The notes under the pieces were generated by a model. The model saw only the letters and a program-made list of their open reading frames with translations. It searched no databases and had not been told where the DNA came from. A DNA stretch of 64,000 bases from Streptomyces sp. CB02923 (lineage in GTDB: Bacteria > Actinomycetota > Actinomycetes > Streptomycetales > Streptomycetaceae). Position numbers and translations under genes: made by a program. The DNA is taken from positions 806,001-870,000 of the forward strand of contig NZ_LWKZ01000023.1 of NCBI RefSeq assembly GCF_001905005.1, read 5' to 3'. Below, piece after piece: positions 1-9,098 of this stretch; the first letter of the stretch is position 1; the number at the start of each line of letters is the position of its first letter.

Positions 1-1291
1 GCCCGGCCAGCCAGGGCGTGGGGTCCGCGGCGTCCAGTGCCTTCCGGTACACCGCACACGCCCGCGCCACCACGTCGACCGTACGGTCGATGTCGGCGTC
101 GTCGAGCGCGCTGCTCACCACGAACGACGGGGCCAGCACCCCGCCCGCGAGGAGTTGCCGCAGGAACAGGGTGCGGTACTGCTGCGACGGCTGCCGGTTC
201 TCGTCGAGGGTGGCGAAGACCAGGTTGCTGGCCCGGCCCCGGACGACGACGTGGTCGCCGACGCCCATACCGGCCGCGGCCTCCCGGACACCGGCGGCCA
301 GCCGTTCGCCGAGGGCGTGCAGCCGCGCGGTGACACCCTCCTCGACGTAGGTGGCGAGTACGGCCATCGCGGCTGCCAGGGAGTGCGTTTCCGCACCGTG
401 CGTGGTGGACAGCAGGAACACCCGGTCGCGGGAGTGGCGCAGCCCGCCCCGCTCCATGAGGTCGCGGCGTCCGGCCAGCGCGGAGACGGCGAATCCGTTG
501 CCCAGCGCCTTGCCGAACGTGGAGAGGTCGGGGACGACGCCGTACAGGCCCTGGGCGCCCGCCTCGGACCAGCGCAGGCCGGTGATCATCTCGTCGAAGA
601 CCAGTACGCAGCCGTGCCGGTCGGCCAGTTCGCGCAGCCCGGCGAGGTAGCCGGGCGGGGGCTCGGTGTGGGTGGCGGGTTCGAGGATCAGGCAGGCGAC
701 CTCGTCCCGGTACCGGGTGAGCAGCTCTTCCGCGGCGGCCAGGTCTCCGTAGGGAAACACCACGGTGAGGTCGGTGGTCGCCGTCGGAATGCCGGCGGAC
801 ATCGGTGTGGTGCCGATGAACCAGTCGTCGACGGAGAAGAACGGATGGTCGGCGCAGAGGGCCACCCGCGGGCGCCCGGTGACGGCGCGGGCGAGGCGTA
901 CCGCGGCGGTGGTGGCGTCGGAGCCGTTCTTCGCGAACTTCACCATCTCGGCGGTCGGCACGGTGGCCAGGAAACGTTCCGCGGCCTCGACCTCGACGAT
1001 GGACGGCCGGACGAAGTTGCTGCCGCGGCCGAGTTCCCGCCGCACCGCCTCCAGTACCCGGGGATGGGCGTGGCCGAGGCTGACCGACCGCAGGCCGGAG
1101 CCGTACTCGATGTAACGGTTGCCGTCGATGTCCCATACGTGGGCGCCGTGGCCGTGGCTGATGACCGGCGCCAGGTCCTCGGGGTACTGGTCGTCGCCCT
1201 TGGCGTAGGTGTGCGCGCCCCCGGGGACCAGGGCGTGCAGCCGCTCGTTCGCCAGCCGCGACCGGGGCAGGAGGAACTCTTCGCTGTCCAC
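1..1291 (-). CDS. PLP-dependent class III aminotransferase, glutamate-1-semialdehyde aminomutase-like (3' end off the window)
   Basis: The leftmost gene reads leftward and has no stop inside the window, so about 430 codons are visible. I place the start at the GTG at 1291, with GAGG about 7 nt upstream; the protein begins VDSEEFLLPRSRLA. It has the fold-type I PLP signature DEMITGLRW and the Schiff-base lysine in STFGKALGNGFAVSAL. The family closest in layout is glutamate-1-semialdehyde 2,1-aminomutase, but in polysaccharide clusters such proteins are usually sugar or sugar-side-chain aminotransferases. The gene begins 8 nt after the epimerase gene ends, in the same operon. I infer it aminates a keto-sugar or a sugar-linked group; the exact substrate cannot be read from sequence. 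Confidence 0.85.
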   Translation of the reverse strand, partial: MDSEEFLLPRSRLANERLHALVPGGAHTYAKGDDQYPEDLAPVISHGHGAHVWDIDGNRYIEYGSGLRSVSLGHAHPRVLEAVRRELGRGSNFVRPSIVEVEAAERFLATVPTAEMVKFAKNGSDATTAAVRLARAVTGRPRVALCADHPFFSVDDWFIGTTPMSAGIPTATTDLTVVFPYGDLAAAEELLTRYRDEVACLILEPATHTEPPPGYLAGLRELADRHGCVLVFDEMITGLRWSEAGAQGLYGVVPDLSTFGKALGNGFAVSALAGRRDLMERGGLRHSRDRVFLLSTTHGAETHSLAAAMAVLATYVEEGVTARLHALGERLAAGVREAAAGMGVGDHVVVRGRASNLVFATLDENRQPSQQYRTLFLRQLLAGGVLAPSFVVSSALDDADIDRTVDVVARACAVYRKALDAADPTPWLAG

Positions 1292-1298
1292 GCCGACC

Positions 1299-1850
1299 TC
1301 AGCTCTCGTGGGGGTGCAGGGCCTCGGCGAGGCTGGGCGCCTCGCGGTCCCGCCGTGACATCAAGGTGACCGGAAGCGGCCAGGGAATGGCGAGTTCCGG
1401 GTCGTCGAAGGCGATCGTCACGTCCTCGGCCGGATCGTGCGGGCGGTCGATCCGGTACGCGGTGTCGGCGGTCCCGGTCAGCGCCTGGAAGCCGTGCGCG
1501 CACCCGGCCGGGATGTAGAGCGTCACCTGCGTGTCGCCGGACAGCTCGAAGGAGGCCACGTTGCGGTAGGTCGGCGAGTCCGTCCGCAGATCCACGACGA
1601 CGTCGAAGATCCTCCCGTACGAGCACCGCACCAGCTTGGCCTCGCCGGCGCCGGAGCGCAGATGCAGGCCGCGCAGCACGCCCCGGGCCGAGCGGGACAT
1701 GCTGTCCTGGACGAACGCGTCCGGGTCCAGGCCCACCGAGCGGATCACGTCGGCGTCGAAGGTGCGGCAGAAGAAGCCGCGCTCGTCGGCGTACGGCGTC
1801 GGCTCGAACAGGTACGCGCCGTCGATCGCCGGGACTTCGGTCGCTTTCAT
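1299..1850 (-). CDS. dTDP-4-dehydrorhamnose 3,5-epimerase-like protein (RmlC/RfbC family)
   Basis: A 183-residue protein of the usual RmlC length. The catalytic-base histidine lies in VLRGLHL (about residue 63), the cupin core in IFDVVVDLRTDSPTY and IPAGCAHGF, and the acid tyrosine in ADTAYRIDR. Family members epimerise C3 and/or C5 of 4-keto-6-deoxy nucleotide sugars. The usual YY pair after the tyrosine is replaced by RPHDP, so it may act at one carbon only or on an unusual sugar. It overlaps the pyruvyltransferase gene upstream by 4 nt (ATGA). With the neighbouring nucleotidyltransferase, C-methyltransferase and SDR it suggests synthesis of a branched deoxysugar. Confidence 0.9.
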   Translation of the reverse strand: MKATEVPAIDGAYLFEPTPYADERGFFCRTFDADVIRSVGLDPDAFVQDSMSRSARGVLRGLHLRSGAGEAKLVRCSYGRIFDVVVDLRTDSPTYRNVASFELSGDTQVTLYIPAGCAHGFQALTGTADTAYRIDRPHDPAEDVTIAFDDPELAIPWPLPVTLMSRRDREAPSLAEALHPHES

Positions 1851-3070
1851 GCAGTCTCCTGCCGCGCGTGGGTGTGCGGGTGGTCCGCGGTCGGGAACAG
1901 GGCCGCGGTCAAGACGGTGAACTGGTGCTCAAGGCGCCGTGCGGCGGCCGCGTTCCGCTCGGTGAGGGTCTGCCGCAGCTCCGCCGACCGCTGCTCCAGC
2001 TCCCGGAACCGGGCGAGCAGCCGGTCGGCGTCGACATCGCGGGCCGGGTGGCAGTACGCGGCCAGCCCCATCTGCGCCATGAGCGCGTCGCTCTTCGCCG
2101 CATAGCTGAGTGCGAGCGTCGGCGTGCCGGTCTTCAGCGCGCACACCAGGTTGTGGTAGCGGGTCGCCACCACGGTGTCGGCAGCCGCCGTCTCCTGCAT
2201 CAGGTCGGCCAGCGAGGCCGCCTCGGCGGCGGTGACCAGCGGTGAGTCCACCGCGTCGAGGATCGCGGCGACCACCGGCGCGTCGCACTCGTCGCCGGTG
2301 AGCAGCCGGACCGGCCGTCCCTCCTCAACCAGCGTACGGACGAAGCGGGTTGTCCCTTCGAGGTAGCGCCGGTGGATCTCGTCGGCACGGGCGCGGTCGT
2401 CGTCGCCGCCGTGGAAGGCCATGACGCCGACACAGACCGTCCCGGGCGGGTCCGGGGGCGGGGCCGTCCGCGGCGTCGGCAGGGCGAAGGCGAGGTCCGG
2501 GTAGACCTCGTCGCGCGCGGTGTCCACGCCCATCGCCCGCATCGCGTCGCGGGACAGGACGTCCCGGTACGAGCGGTACGTGGCCAGCCGCGCCGACCGG
2601 CGCACCAGGGCCCGGGTCGCCCGGTTGCCGATCGGGGCGGCGCCGACGCCGACCAGCGCGACCCGGGTGCCGGACAGCCGGCCGGACGCGCAGAGCAGGA
2701 ACAGTGCGTACGGAAAGCCCCACGGCCGCAGCGGCAGCGTGGCCTCCAGGACGCCCATGCCCGGCACGATCACCACGTCGTGGCGGCGCACCCAGGCGGC
2801 GGTGCGGAAGGCGTCGACCAGTTTGCCCAGGCCCTTCGCCGCGACCGCGCCCGCACGTGACGCGGTCCGGTACTCCCCGCGGTACCAGTGCAGCCGCGTG
2901 GCGGGGATGCCGTAACGGGCCGTGACGACCTCCGGTCCGCCGCACAGCGCGTCCACGGCCGCGTCCGGGTGCTCGGCGCGGAGGTAGCCGAGTACGGCTT
3001 CCAGCGACCCGTCGTTGCCGAGGTTGCCGGAGCCGAGCAGGCCGAACACCCCCACCCGCACCCGCGTCAC
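1847..3070 (-). CDS. Polysaccharide pyruvyl transferase family protein
   Basis: A 407-residue protein starting MTRVRVGVFGLLGSGNLGNDGSLEAV, with the glycine-rich N-terminal GSGNLGNDG motif of the CsaB/WcaK pyruvyltransferase family and a C-terminal half with the typical TRYHNLVCALKTGTP segment. Family members transfer pyruvate from phosphoenolpyruvate to sugar hydroxyls, giving pyruvate ketals on extracellular polysaccharide. It overlaps its neighbours on both sides by 4 nt, so it is translationally coupled within the operon. I infer pyruvylation of the repeat unit or of the special sugar made here; some relatives are only annotated by fold, so the activity is not certain. Confidence 0.85.
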   Translation of the reverse strand: MTRVRVGVFGLLGSGNLGNDGSLEAVLGYLRAEHPDAAVDALCGGPEVVTARYGIPATRLHWYRGEYRTASRAGAVAAKGLGKLVDAFRTAAWVRRHDVVIVPGMGVLEATLPLRPWGFPYALFLLCASGRLSGTRVALVGVGAAPIGNRATRALVRRSARLATYRSYRDVLSRDAMRAMGVDTARDEVYPDLAFALPTPRTAPPPDPPGTVCVGVMAFHGGDDDRARADEIHRRYLEGTTRFVRTLVEEGRPVRLLTGDECDAPVVAAILDAVDSPLVTAAEAASLADLMQETAAADTVVATRYHNLVCALKTGTPTLALSYAAKSDALMAQMGLAAYCHPARDVDADRLLARFRELEQRSAELRQTLTERNAAAARRLEHQFTVLTAALFPTADHPHTHARQETA

Positions 3071-4041
3071 ACCCGCCCCCCTTCACGGCCTGCACGGCCT
3101 TCACGACCGGCGACGAGGGCGTCGACGGAGACGGTGAGCCCGGCCGGGTCGGCCGGGGCGCGGTCCTCGACCCGCTCTCCGGCGCCCGGCCGGACCCGGC
3201 TGGTCATCCACGCGGCCAGGTGCCGGTAGCACGCGCGCCGGTCGGCCCGGGACAACGGCGCCCGCCGGATCGCCGAGACGAAGCCCCAGACGTACTCGGC
3301 GAGCAGCCGGGGCGTCGGGTGCAGCGGGCCTGCCCGGCGCGGGTCCAGGTTGACGCACCGGGAGCGCTTGCCCGGGTTCGCCCGCTCGGCGCGGGCGGGG
3401 TGGTCGCGGCGGAAGTACAGCAACTCCGGCACCTGGTGGAAGGGCCCGTGCAGGGTGATCTCGGCGACGAACGTGCGGTCCGCGTGGTGGTAGCTGTCGT
3501 GCGGCTTGACCCGGCGCAGCACGTCGGCCCGCATCACCCCGTAGAAGTCGTCGCCCCCCGGTTCGAACAGCAGGCTGCGGAAGCGCTCGGGCGCGTGCGG
3601 TGAGTCGGTGGCGAGCCCGTACTCGTACGGGACCTTCACCCGGCCGTCGCCGTCGATGACCGCCTGCCCGCTGTGCGCGAGGATCACGTCCGGCCGCTCG
3701 TCCAGCGCCTCCACGCAGCGCTTCAGCAGGTCCCGGGCGTACAGGTCGTCGTGCGAGGCCCACTTGAACAGCTCGCCGCGGCACTCGGTGAACACGTGGT
3801 TGTGGTTCGGCGCGGCGCCGATGTTCCGGGGCAGCCGGAGGTAGCGGATGCGCGGGTCCTGCGCGGCGTACCGGCGGCAGATGTCCTGGGTCCCGTCGGT
3901 CGAGGCGTTGTCGGAGATCACCAGCTCGAAGTCCTCGTAGGTCTGGCCGAGCAGGGCGTCGAGCGACTCGGCGAGGTACTCCTCGCCGTTGTACACGGGC
4001 AGGCCGATGCTCAGCCGGGGGGTGCTCCGCAACGCGGTCAT
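3067..4041 (-). CDS. Family 2 glycosyltransferase
   Basis: The open frame extends upstream to 5004, but the protein starts at the ATG at 4041, which overlaps the stop of the flippase gene (ATGA) and gives 324 residues. The GT2 (GT-A fold) signature begins at once: LSIGLPVYNGEEYLAESL, then SDNASTDGTQ and the acidic motif SHDD in FKWASHDDLYARD. It would transfer a sugar from a nucleotide donor to the lipid-linked repeat unit at the inner membrane face. The C-terminal 70 residues are arginine-rich and of no known domain. Donor and acceptor cannot be deduced. Confidence 0.9.
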   Translation of the reverse strand: MTALRSTPRLSIGLPVYNGEEYLAESLDALLGQTYEDFELVISDNASTDGTQDICRRYAAQDPRIRYLRLPRNIGAAPNHNHVFTECRGELFKWASHDDLYARDLLKRCVEALDERPDVILAHSGQAVIDGDGRVKVPYEYGLATDSPHAPERFRSLLFEPGGDDFYGVMRADVLRRVKPHDSYHHADRTFVAEITLHGPFHQVPELLYFRRDHPARAERANPGKRSRCVNLDPRRAGPLHPTPRLLAEYVWGFVSAIRRAPLSRADRRACYRHLAAWMTSRVRPGAGERVEDRAPADPAGLTVSVDALVAGREGRAGREGGRV

Positions 4042-5330
4042 GGCGTCCTCACTTCGGGGAGGGGGTTCCGGTGGCGCTCGCGCAGGGCGGACCGCAGTTG
4101 CAGCCACCACACGGCCGAGCTGCAGACGGTGGCGGCGGCGACGCCCCAGGCCGAGCCGACCGTGCCGCCCGCGACCGCCCCGCCGAGCCCGCCGCCGACG
4201 TAGCAGGCGGAGGCGAAGAGTTGACACCGCAGGCTGCGCCGGGCGGCGGCGAGCGCGCGTAGTCCGGCCGCCGCGCCACTGCCGAGTCCGGCGCCCGCGA
4301 CGCCGAGCGCGGCCGGCACGATGAGCCCGGAGGCGGAGCTCCAGACGTCGCCGAGCACGAGCTCGCCGAGCCGGTCGGGCACCAGCAGCAGCGCCGCGCC
4401 CCAGAGCACCGCACCGGCGGCGAGACCGGCGCCCAGTAGCAAGCAGAATCTGGCGAGGCGGTGCGGGGCCTGCCGCAGCACCCGTGCCGCCTCCGGGACG
4501 GTCACCAGCGAAAGACCCATCAGTACGGCGAGGAAGGGGCCGAGCAGGAGTTCGGCGCCCCGGACCACACCCACCGCGCCGACTCCGACGATCAAGCCGA
4601 GGCCGTACGCCCGCAGTTGGGCCGCACCGCTGACGCCGACGTTCTCGACCAGGTACCGGTAGCCGAGGTCGCGCTGCTCGCGAAGCCACGCGCGCGCCTC
4701 GGTCAGCCGGGGCCTGAGGCCGGACTGGAGGCAGCCGTACCCCGCGGCCACCGCGGCGGCCGCGCCCCAGGCGAGCACGAAGGCGGCCACGCCGGCCCCG
4801 CTGCTTATGCGTGCCGCCACCACCATGGCCGGGACGAGCGCGACGGTCGCCAGGACGTCGTTGGTGAACGCCTTGCGCCCGGTGCCCGCGGCGAAGAACG
4901 AGAACCGCCAGGCATCCTGCAACAGCAGCCCCGGCAGGACGACGCCGAGGGCGGCGAACGCGGGCCCCACCTGGCCGCCGAGCGCGCCCCCGACCACCAG
5001 ACACGCCGCGCCGACGGCGCCGCCGACACCCAGCGCGGTACCCGTCGACCGGGCCGCCGCCGCGCGCCAGGCCCCGGTCGGCACACCGCTGAAGCGCACC
5101 ACGAGCGGGTCGGTGGCAAGGCCGCGGGAGATGTTGAGCACCACGCCGTAGGTCACCCAGGCCAGGCTGAACACGCCGAACGCGGTCAGCCCCAGCGACC
5201 GTGCCACGTAGATTCCCACCGCGAAGTTGTTCAGGCTGCAGACCGCCTGGTCGGCAAGGCCCCAGGACAGCCGGCCCGCCATGGCCCGCTTGGCGGTCCG
5301 CTTCTCCCTCCCGGTGGCCATCGGCGTCAT
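4038..5330 (-). CDS. Polysaccharide flippase, Wzx-like (MATE/MVF superfamily)
   Basis: A 430-residue, highly hydrophobic protein with about 12 predicted membrane spans, starting MTPMATGREKRTAKRAMAG and followed by a first span around SLNNFAVGIYVARSLG. The N-terminal pattern, in which an early span ends in ARSLGLTAFGVFSL, is typical of Wzx/RfbX-type transporters. It would flip undecaprenyl-linked repeat units across the membrane, which fits the glycosyltransferases, Wzz-like proteins and ligase-like protein of the operon. Start and stop overlap the neighbours by 4 nt. Sequence alone does not distinguish a lipid II-type flippase, but the context favours the exopolysaccharide role. Confidence 0.85.
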   Translation of the reverse strand: MTPMATGREKRTAKRAMAGRLSWGLADQAVCSLNNFAVGIYVARSLGLTAFGVFSLAWVTYGVVLNISRGLATDPLVVRFSGVPTGAWRAAAARSTGTALGVGGAVGAACLVVGGALGGQVGPAFAALGVVLPGLLLQDAWRFSFFAAGTGRKAFTNDVLATVALVPAMVVAARISSGAGVAAFVLAWGAAAAVAAGYGCLQSGLRPRLTEARAWLREQRDLGYRYLVENVGVSGAAQLRAYGLGLIVGVGAVGVVRGAELLLGPFLAVLMGLSLVTVPEAARVLRQAPHRLARFCLLLGAGLAAGAVLWGAALLLVPDRLGELVLGDVWSSASGLIVPAALGVAGAGLGSGAAAGLRALAAARRSLRCQLFASACYVGGGLGGAVAGGTVGSAWGVAAATVCSSAVWWLQLRSALRERHRNPLPEVRTP

Positions 5331-6601
5331 GCCTTGATCAGCCCGGCGCCGAGCAGGGCGTCGGCCGCGACGGCGACGGTGTCGAACGGCAGCCCGGACC
5401 GCTCGGCCACGTCCAGCAGGCTGTGCTCGCCGTCGGAGAGGCTGAGCACCCAGAGCATGGCCAGCTGGGCCTGCTTCGCGTCGCTGCGCCCGCCGAGCGA
5501 GTCGTACAACCCGCGCCGGCCCAGCTGGGGTTCGCCGTAGGGGCTGAGGTTGACGTACCGGCGGTTGCGGTCGAGGACGGCGAACGCCTCGCGGCAGACG
5601 GCGAGCGTGTCCGCCATCGCCTCCGGGGAGACGAAGTCCGGGTTGTCCGCCGAGGTGTGGTATTCGGGGTATCCGGCGTACGGGGTCCGGCTGAGCGAGC
5701 CCACGCCGAGGTCGAAGCCGGGGGAGCAGTACTGCCGCTCGTCGTAGCCGTACGGGGTGAACTCGGTGATGCGGTGGGGGCGTTCGGAGGTGGCGAGGAC
5801 GTGCCGCAGCACCCGGTCGATCTCCGCGTCGCCACGCCTGCTCTGCTTGTACGTCAGCTGGCCCGCGTCCCCGGCGCAGGCCAGGACGAGGCCGTGCTTA
5901 AGACGCTCGATCCGCTCCGCGTTGCGCGCCAGCCAGGTGATCGCCCCGATGGTGCCGGGCGCGTAGATGAACCGGTAGGTGTAGTACGGCGTCTCCTGGG
6001 CCAGCGTCCGGGCCAGGAACGTCGCCACCGCGATGCCGGCCAGGTTGTCGTTGGCCAGCGACGGGTGGCAGACATGGCAGGAGATGATCACCTCGTCGGG
6101 GACCCGGCCGGGGACCACGTGCTCGGCGTAGGTGAGGTGGCCGTCCGCGAGCGTGGAGTCGATGCGCACCTCGTAGTCGCCGTCCGGCAGCGCGTCCAAG
6201 GTCTCCTGGGCCAGGCAGAATCCCCATTCCGGGGTGTAGTAGCTGGTGCGGTACGGCACCCAGGCCGGGTGGTCCGGCAGGGTGTGCAGGTGTGCGCGCA
6301 GCTCGGCCAGGGGCATGGTCCGCGACACCGGCACGCTGTAGCCGAGCACGTGCAGGCTGGACGCGGCGAAGTCGACGACCCGGTTGCCCGCGGTGTCGGC
6401 GACGTACGCGTCCCGGATGTTCCACTCCTGCGGCACCGTCCAGTCGAGCACCTGCGTCCCGGTCGGCACCTCGTGCACCTGGAGCGGGACGTATTCCCCG
6501 ACGATCTCCAGGGTGGCACGCACCCCGTCGCCGGTGATGCTCCGGCAGAGCGGGTACAGCCGCTCCACCAGTGCGTGCATCTCCTCGCCGACCGCGGTCA
6601 T
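5327..6601 (-). CDS. DUF4910 aminopeptidase-like protein
   Basis: The 424-residue protein starts at the ATG at 6601, overlapping the SDR stop by 4 nt; the frame is open further upstream but nothing there resembles this family. It matches the DUF4910 layout: a peptidase M28-like core with candidate zinc ligands in SCHVCHPSLANDNLAG and in YHTSADNPDFV, and a C-terminal winged-helix-like segment (SLLDVAERSGLPFDTVAVAA). DUF4910 genes recur in O-antigen and capsule clusters next to PIG-L deacetylases and SAM methyltransferases. I infer hydrolysis or transfer of an amide on a sugar intermediate; no biochemical role is established to my knowledge. Confidence 0.85.
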   Translation of the reverse strand: MTAVGEEMHALVERLYPLCRSITGDGVRATLEIVGEYVPLQVHEVPTGTQVLDWTVPQEWNIRDAYVADTAGNRVVDFAASSLHVLGYSVPVSRTMPLAELRAHLHTLPDHPAWVPYRTSYYTPEWGFCLAQETLDALPDGDYEVRIDSTLADGHLTYAEHVVPGRVPDEVIISCHVCHPSLANDNLAGIAVATFLARTLAQETPYYTYRFIYAPGTIGAITWLARNAERIERLKHGLVLACAGDAGQLTYKQSRRGDAEIDRVLRHVLATSERPHRITEFTPYGYDERQYCSPGFDLGVGSLSRTPYAGYPEYHTSADNPDFVSPEAMADTLAVCREAFAVLDRNRRYVNLSPYGEPQLGRRGLYDSLGGRSDAKQAQLAMLWVLSLSDGEHSLLDVAERSGLPFDTVAVAADALLGAGLIKA

Positions 6602-7623
6602 CGGCGCCACCGCAGGGTGTCGTCGACGGCACCGGCGTCGGACGCCGCGCGCAGCACGGCGAGCCGGGTGAAGCGCTGCTCGAAGTCCTCCCTGGTCAGG
6701 CCGTGTTTCCGGTAGGCGTCGGCGAGTTCGAGCGCGCCCTGCTTCACCGTCCACGCGCAGTCGAAGCCGGGCACGGCGGCACGGAAGCGGGAGAAGTCCA
6801 CCCGGTACGACCGCGGATCGGACCCGGTCTCCCCGGTGATCACCACCTTCGAGCCGGCCACCGCCTCGGCGACCTGCTCGGCGATCTCGGCGACCGTGAC
6901 GTTGTTGATCTCGCTGCCGATGTTGAACGCCCGGTCGTGCACCGCTTCCCGCGGCGCGGTCAGCGCGGCCGTGAAGGCCCGTGCGATGTCGGCGGCGTGC
7001 ACCAGCGGTCGCCAGGGAGTGCCGTCGGAGAGTACGAGGACCTCGCCGGACAGGAACGCGTGACCGACCAGGTTGTTCAGCACGATGTCGGCGCGCAGCC
7101 GGGGGGAGTGGCCGAAGGCGGTGGCGTTGCGCATGAACACCGGGCTGAAGTCGCCGTCGGACAGCGAGTGCAGGTCGTCCTCCACCCGCACCTTGGACTC
7201 CGCGTACGGCGTCACCGGGCGCAGCGGGGCGTCCTCCGTCACCAGGTCGCCACCGCCGGAGGCGCCGTACACCGAGCAGGTCGACGCGTACAGGAAACGC
7301 CGCACTCCGGCGTCGCGGGCCAGCCTGGCCAGCCGTACGGACGCATGGTGGTTGATGTCGTAGGTGAGTTCCGGCGCCAGCGAGCCCAGCGGGTCGTTGG
7401 ACAGCGCGGCCAGGTGGATCACGGCGTCCACCCCGGCGACGTGTTCGGCCGTGACGTCGCGGAGGTCCACCTGATGCCCCGCCGGGTCCACGGGCGGCCG
7501 CCCCAGCACGCAGTCGGCGAACAGCCCGGCGTCGAGGCCGACGACTTCGTGCCCGGCGGCCGCGAGGACCGGGGCCATCACGGTGCCCAGGTACCCCTGG
7601 TGTCCGGTCAGCAGCACGCGCAA
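6598..7623 (-). CDS. NAD-dependent epimerase/dehydratase (extended SDR)
   Basis: A 341-residue extended short-chain dehydrogenase. The Rossmann motif GHQGYLGTVMAP is at residues 7-18, the SDR YxxxK catalytic pair is in YAESK, and the active-site serine lies in STCSVYG. Such enzymes oxidise, epimerise or dehydrate nucleotide sugars using bound NAD(P). It overlaps the DUF4910 gene by 4 nt and lies 3 nt downstream of the PIG-L gene, so it belongs to the same sugar cassette. It could be a 4,6-dehydratase, 4-epimerase or 4-ketoreductase. Confidence 0.87.
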   Translation of the reverse strand: MRVLLTGHQGYLGTVMAPVLAAAGHEVVGLDAGLFADCVLGRPPVDPAGHQVDLRDVTAEHVAGVDAVIHLAALSNDPLGSLAPELTYDINHHASVRLARLARDAGVRRFLYASTCSVYGASGGGDLVTEDAPLRPVTPYAESKVRVEDDLHSLSDGDFSPVFMRNATAFGHSPRLRADIVLNNLVGHAFLSGEVLVLSDGTPWRPLVHAADIARAFTAALTAPREAVHDRAFNIGSEINNVTVAEIAEQVAEAVAGSKVVITGETGSDPRSYRVDFSRFRAAVPGFDCAWTVKQGALELADAYRKHGLTREDFEQRFTRLAVLRAASDAGAVDDTLRWRR

Positions 7624-7626
7624 ATT

Positions 7627-8274
7627 TCAGTCCCCCAGATCGAGAGTGAGTTTGGTGACGGCGAACGCCTCGGCGTAGCGCGCGTGGCATTCGATGCCGC
7701 GGATCCGCGCCAGGCCGAGGAAGGCTTCCCGGTCGTACCAGGGCCGGTGCCGTTGTGAGGGGTAGTGCTCCTGAAGCAGCCGCACCTTCCGTTCGGCGAC
7801 CTCCGGAGACAGCGGCTGGTAGGCCGCCATACGGCCGAGATCGCCGTCCCACTTGACGATCTCGTAAGCGAGGACCAGGTGGTCGCGGAACGCGGTGGAC
7901 ACGAGTTTCGCCAGGCCGCGGTGGTCCTGGTGCGCGTCATCGGTACGCGGGGCCAGCACGAGATCCGGCTCGGTCTGCGCGCGCAGCTCCTCGACGGCGG
8001 CCTTGGCCTCGTCCCACTGCGCGGGCAGCCGCCCGTCCGTCAGCTTGAGCACGGTCAGCCGCAGGTCGGCGTCCGGGCAGAAGGCGGCGAGCGCGGCCTG
8101 CTCCTCCTGCTCGCGCTCGCTGCCACCGCCGGAGAGCACCAGCGCGTCGACGCGGACACCCGGGTGCGCCAGGCACATCGTGAGCAGCGTGCCGCCCGCG
8201 CCGATGGCGATGTCGTCGCAGTGCGCGCCCACCGCGACGAGCCGGTCCAGGCGCCCGGCCCCGAGCCGGATCAC
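7627..8274 (-). CDS. PIG-L family deacetylase
   Basis: I place the start at the GTG at 8274, which overlaps the nucleotidyltransferase stop (GTGA) and gives 215 residues; the frame stays open upstream but with no family similarity. The zinc motif appears as GAHCDDIAIGAGGT (AHxDD) with the third ligand in DAHQDHRGLA. PIG-L enzymes remove N-acetyl or other N-acyl groups from sugars. In this cassette it may unmask an amine made by an aminotransferase so that it can be modified, or process a DUF4910-dependent intermediate. Zinc-site residues are intact, so it is probably active. Confidence 0.9.
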   Translation of the reverse strand: MIRLGAGRLDRLVAVGAHCDDIAIGAGGTLLTMCLAHPGVRVDALVLSGGGSEREQEEQAALAAFCPDADLRLTVLKLTDGRLPAQWDEAKAAVEELRAQTEPDLVLAPRTDDAHQDHRGLAKLVSTAFRDHLVLAYEIVKWDGDLGRMAAYQPLSPEVAERKVRLLQEHYPSQRHRPWYDREAFLGLARIRGIECHARYAEAFAVTKLTLDLGD

Positions 8275-9098
8275 GCGCTCGCTCCGGCGCCGTTCCTGCT
8301 GCCGGTCGCGCCCGCCTCCGCGCCGTCCCGCTCCCACACGGCCCACGGGCGGTCGCCCCGGGCATAGGCGGCGTCGAGCGCGGCCCGCTCCTTCACGGTG
8401 TCGGTCGGCTTCCAGAAGCCGCGGTGCCGGTGCGCCACCAGCCGCCCGCGCTTGGCCAGTCGGGAGCATCCGTCGGCGACCAGGTCCCCGTTCTCCGGGA
8501 TGTGGTCGAAGACCTCCTGGCGGAGCACGAAGTAGCCGCCGTTCTCCCACAGCGGCAGTTCGCTGACCGCGGTGATGCCCCCCACCAGGCCGTCCTCGCC
8601 CAGGTCCACGCAGTGGAACGAGGACTGCGGCGGCACCACCATCATCGACGCCCCGGCGTCACGCCGGGCGAACTCGTCGATCATCCGGGGCAGCGGGGCA
8701 TCGGTGAGCACATCGGCGTAATTGGCGAGGAACATCTCGTCGCCGTCCAGATGGTGCCGCACCCGGCGCAGCCGTTCCCCGATCGGTGACTCGATGCCGG
8801 TCTGCACGAACGTGATGTTCCAGCCCGCGATGTCGGTGGACAGCAGCTCGATCCGCCCGTTGCTCAGTACGAAGTCGTTGGACGCGGTCTCCTCGTAGGT
8901 GAGGAAGAAATTCTTGATGTGGTGTGCCCCGTATCCGAGGCACAGGATGAACTCCGTGTGCCCGAAGTACGCGTAGTAGCGCATGACGTGCCAGATCAGC
9001 GGCCGCGGGCCGACCATCGCCATCGGCTTGGGTATCTCGTCGGAAGCTCCGTCGCGCATACGCAGCCCGTAACCGCCGCAGAACAGTACGACCTTCAT
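8271..9098 (-). CDS. Sugar-1-phosphate nucleotidyltransferase (glucose-1-phosphate cytidylyltransferase-like)
   Basis: The 275-residue protein begins at the ATG at 9098, overlapping the methyltransferase stop by 4 nt. The activation motif is MKVVLFCGGYGLRMRDG, followed by IPKPMAMVGPRPLIWHVM and FLANYADVL. The CGGYGLRMR form and the overall length resemble RfbF-type CTP:glucose-1-phosphate cytidylyltransferases more than RmlA. It would make the activated sugar that the SDR, epimerase, methyltransferase and aminotransferase next to it modify. Whether CDP- or another nucleotide is used cannot be fixed from sequence. Confidence 0.88.
   Translation of the reverse strand: MKVVLFCGGYGLRMRDGASDEIPKPMAMVGPRPLIWHVMRYYAYFGHTEFILCLGYGAHHIKNFFLTYEETASNDFVLSNGRIELLSTDIAGWNITFVQTGIESPIGERLRRVRHHLDGDEMFLANYADVLTDAPLPRMIDEFARRDAGASMMVVPPQSSFHCVDLGEDGLVGGITAVSELPLWENGGYFVLRQEVFDHIPENGDLVADGCSRLAKRGRLVAHRHRGFWKPTDTVKERAALDAAYARGDRPWAVWERDGAEAGATGSRNGAGASA

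Noticed and set aside
155..1369. 404-codon rightward open frame
   Set aside because: It is the antisense of the aminotransferase gene; its translation is low-complexity Gly/Arg/Val without a domain, while the opposite strand has clear PLP motifs.
3067..5004. A 645-codon fused protein (glycosyltransferase with 321-residue N-terminal domain)
   Set aside because: The extension is antisense-like Arg/Gly sequence in the flippase gene. The ATG at 4041 overlaps the flippase stop, as elsewhere in the operon.
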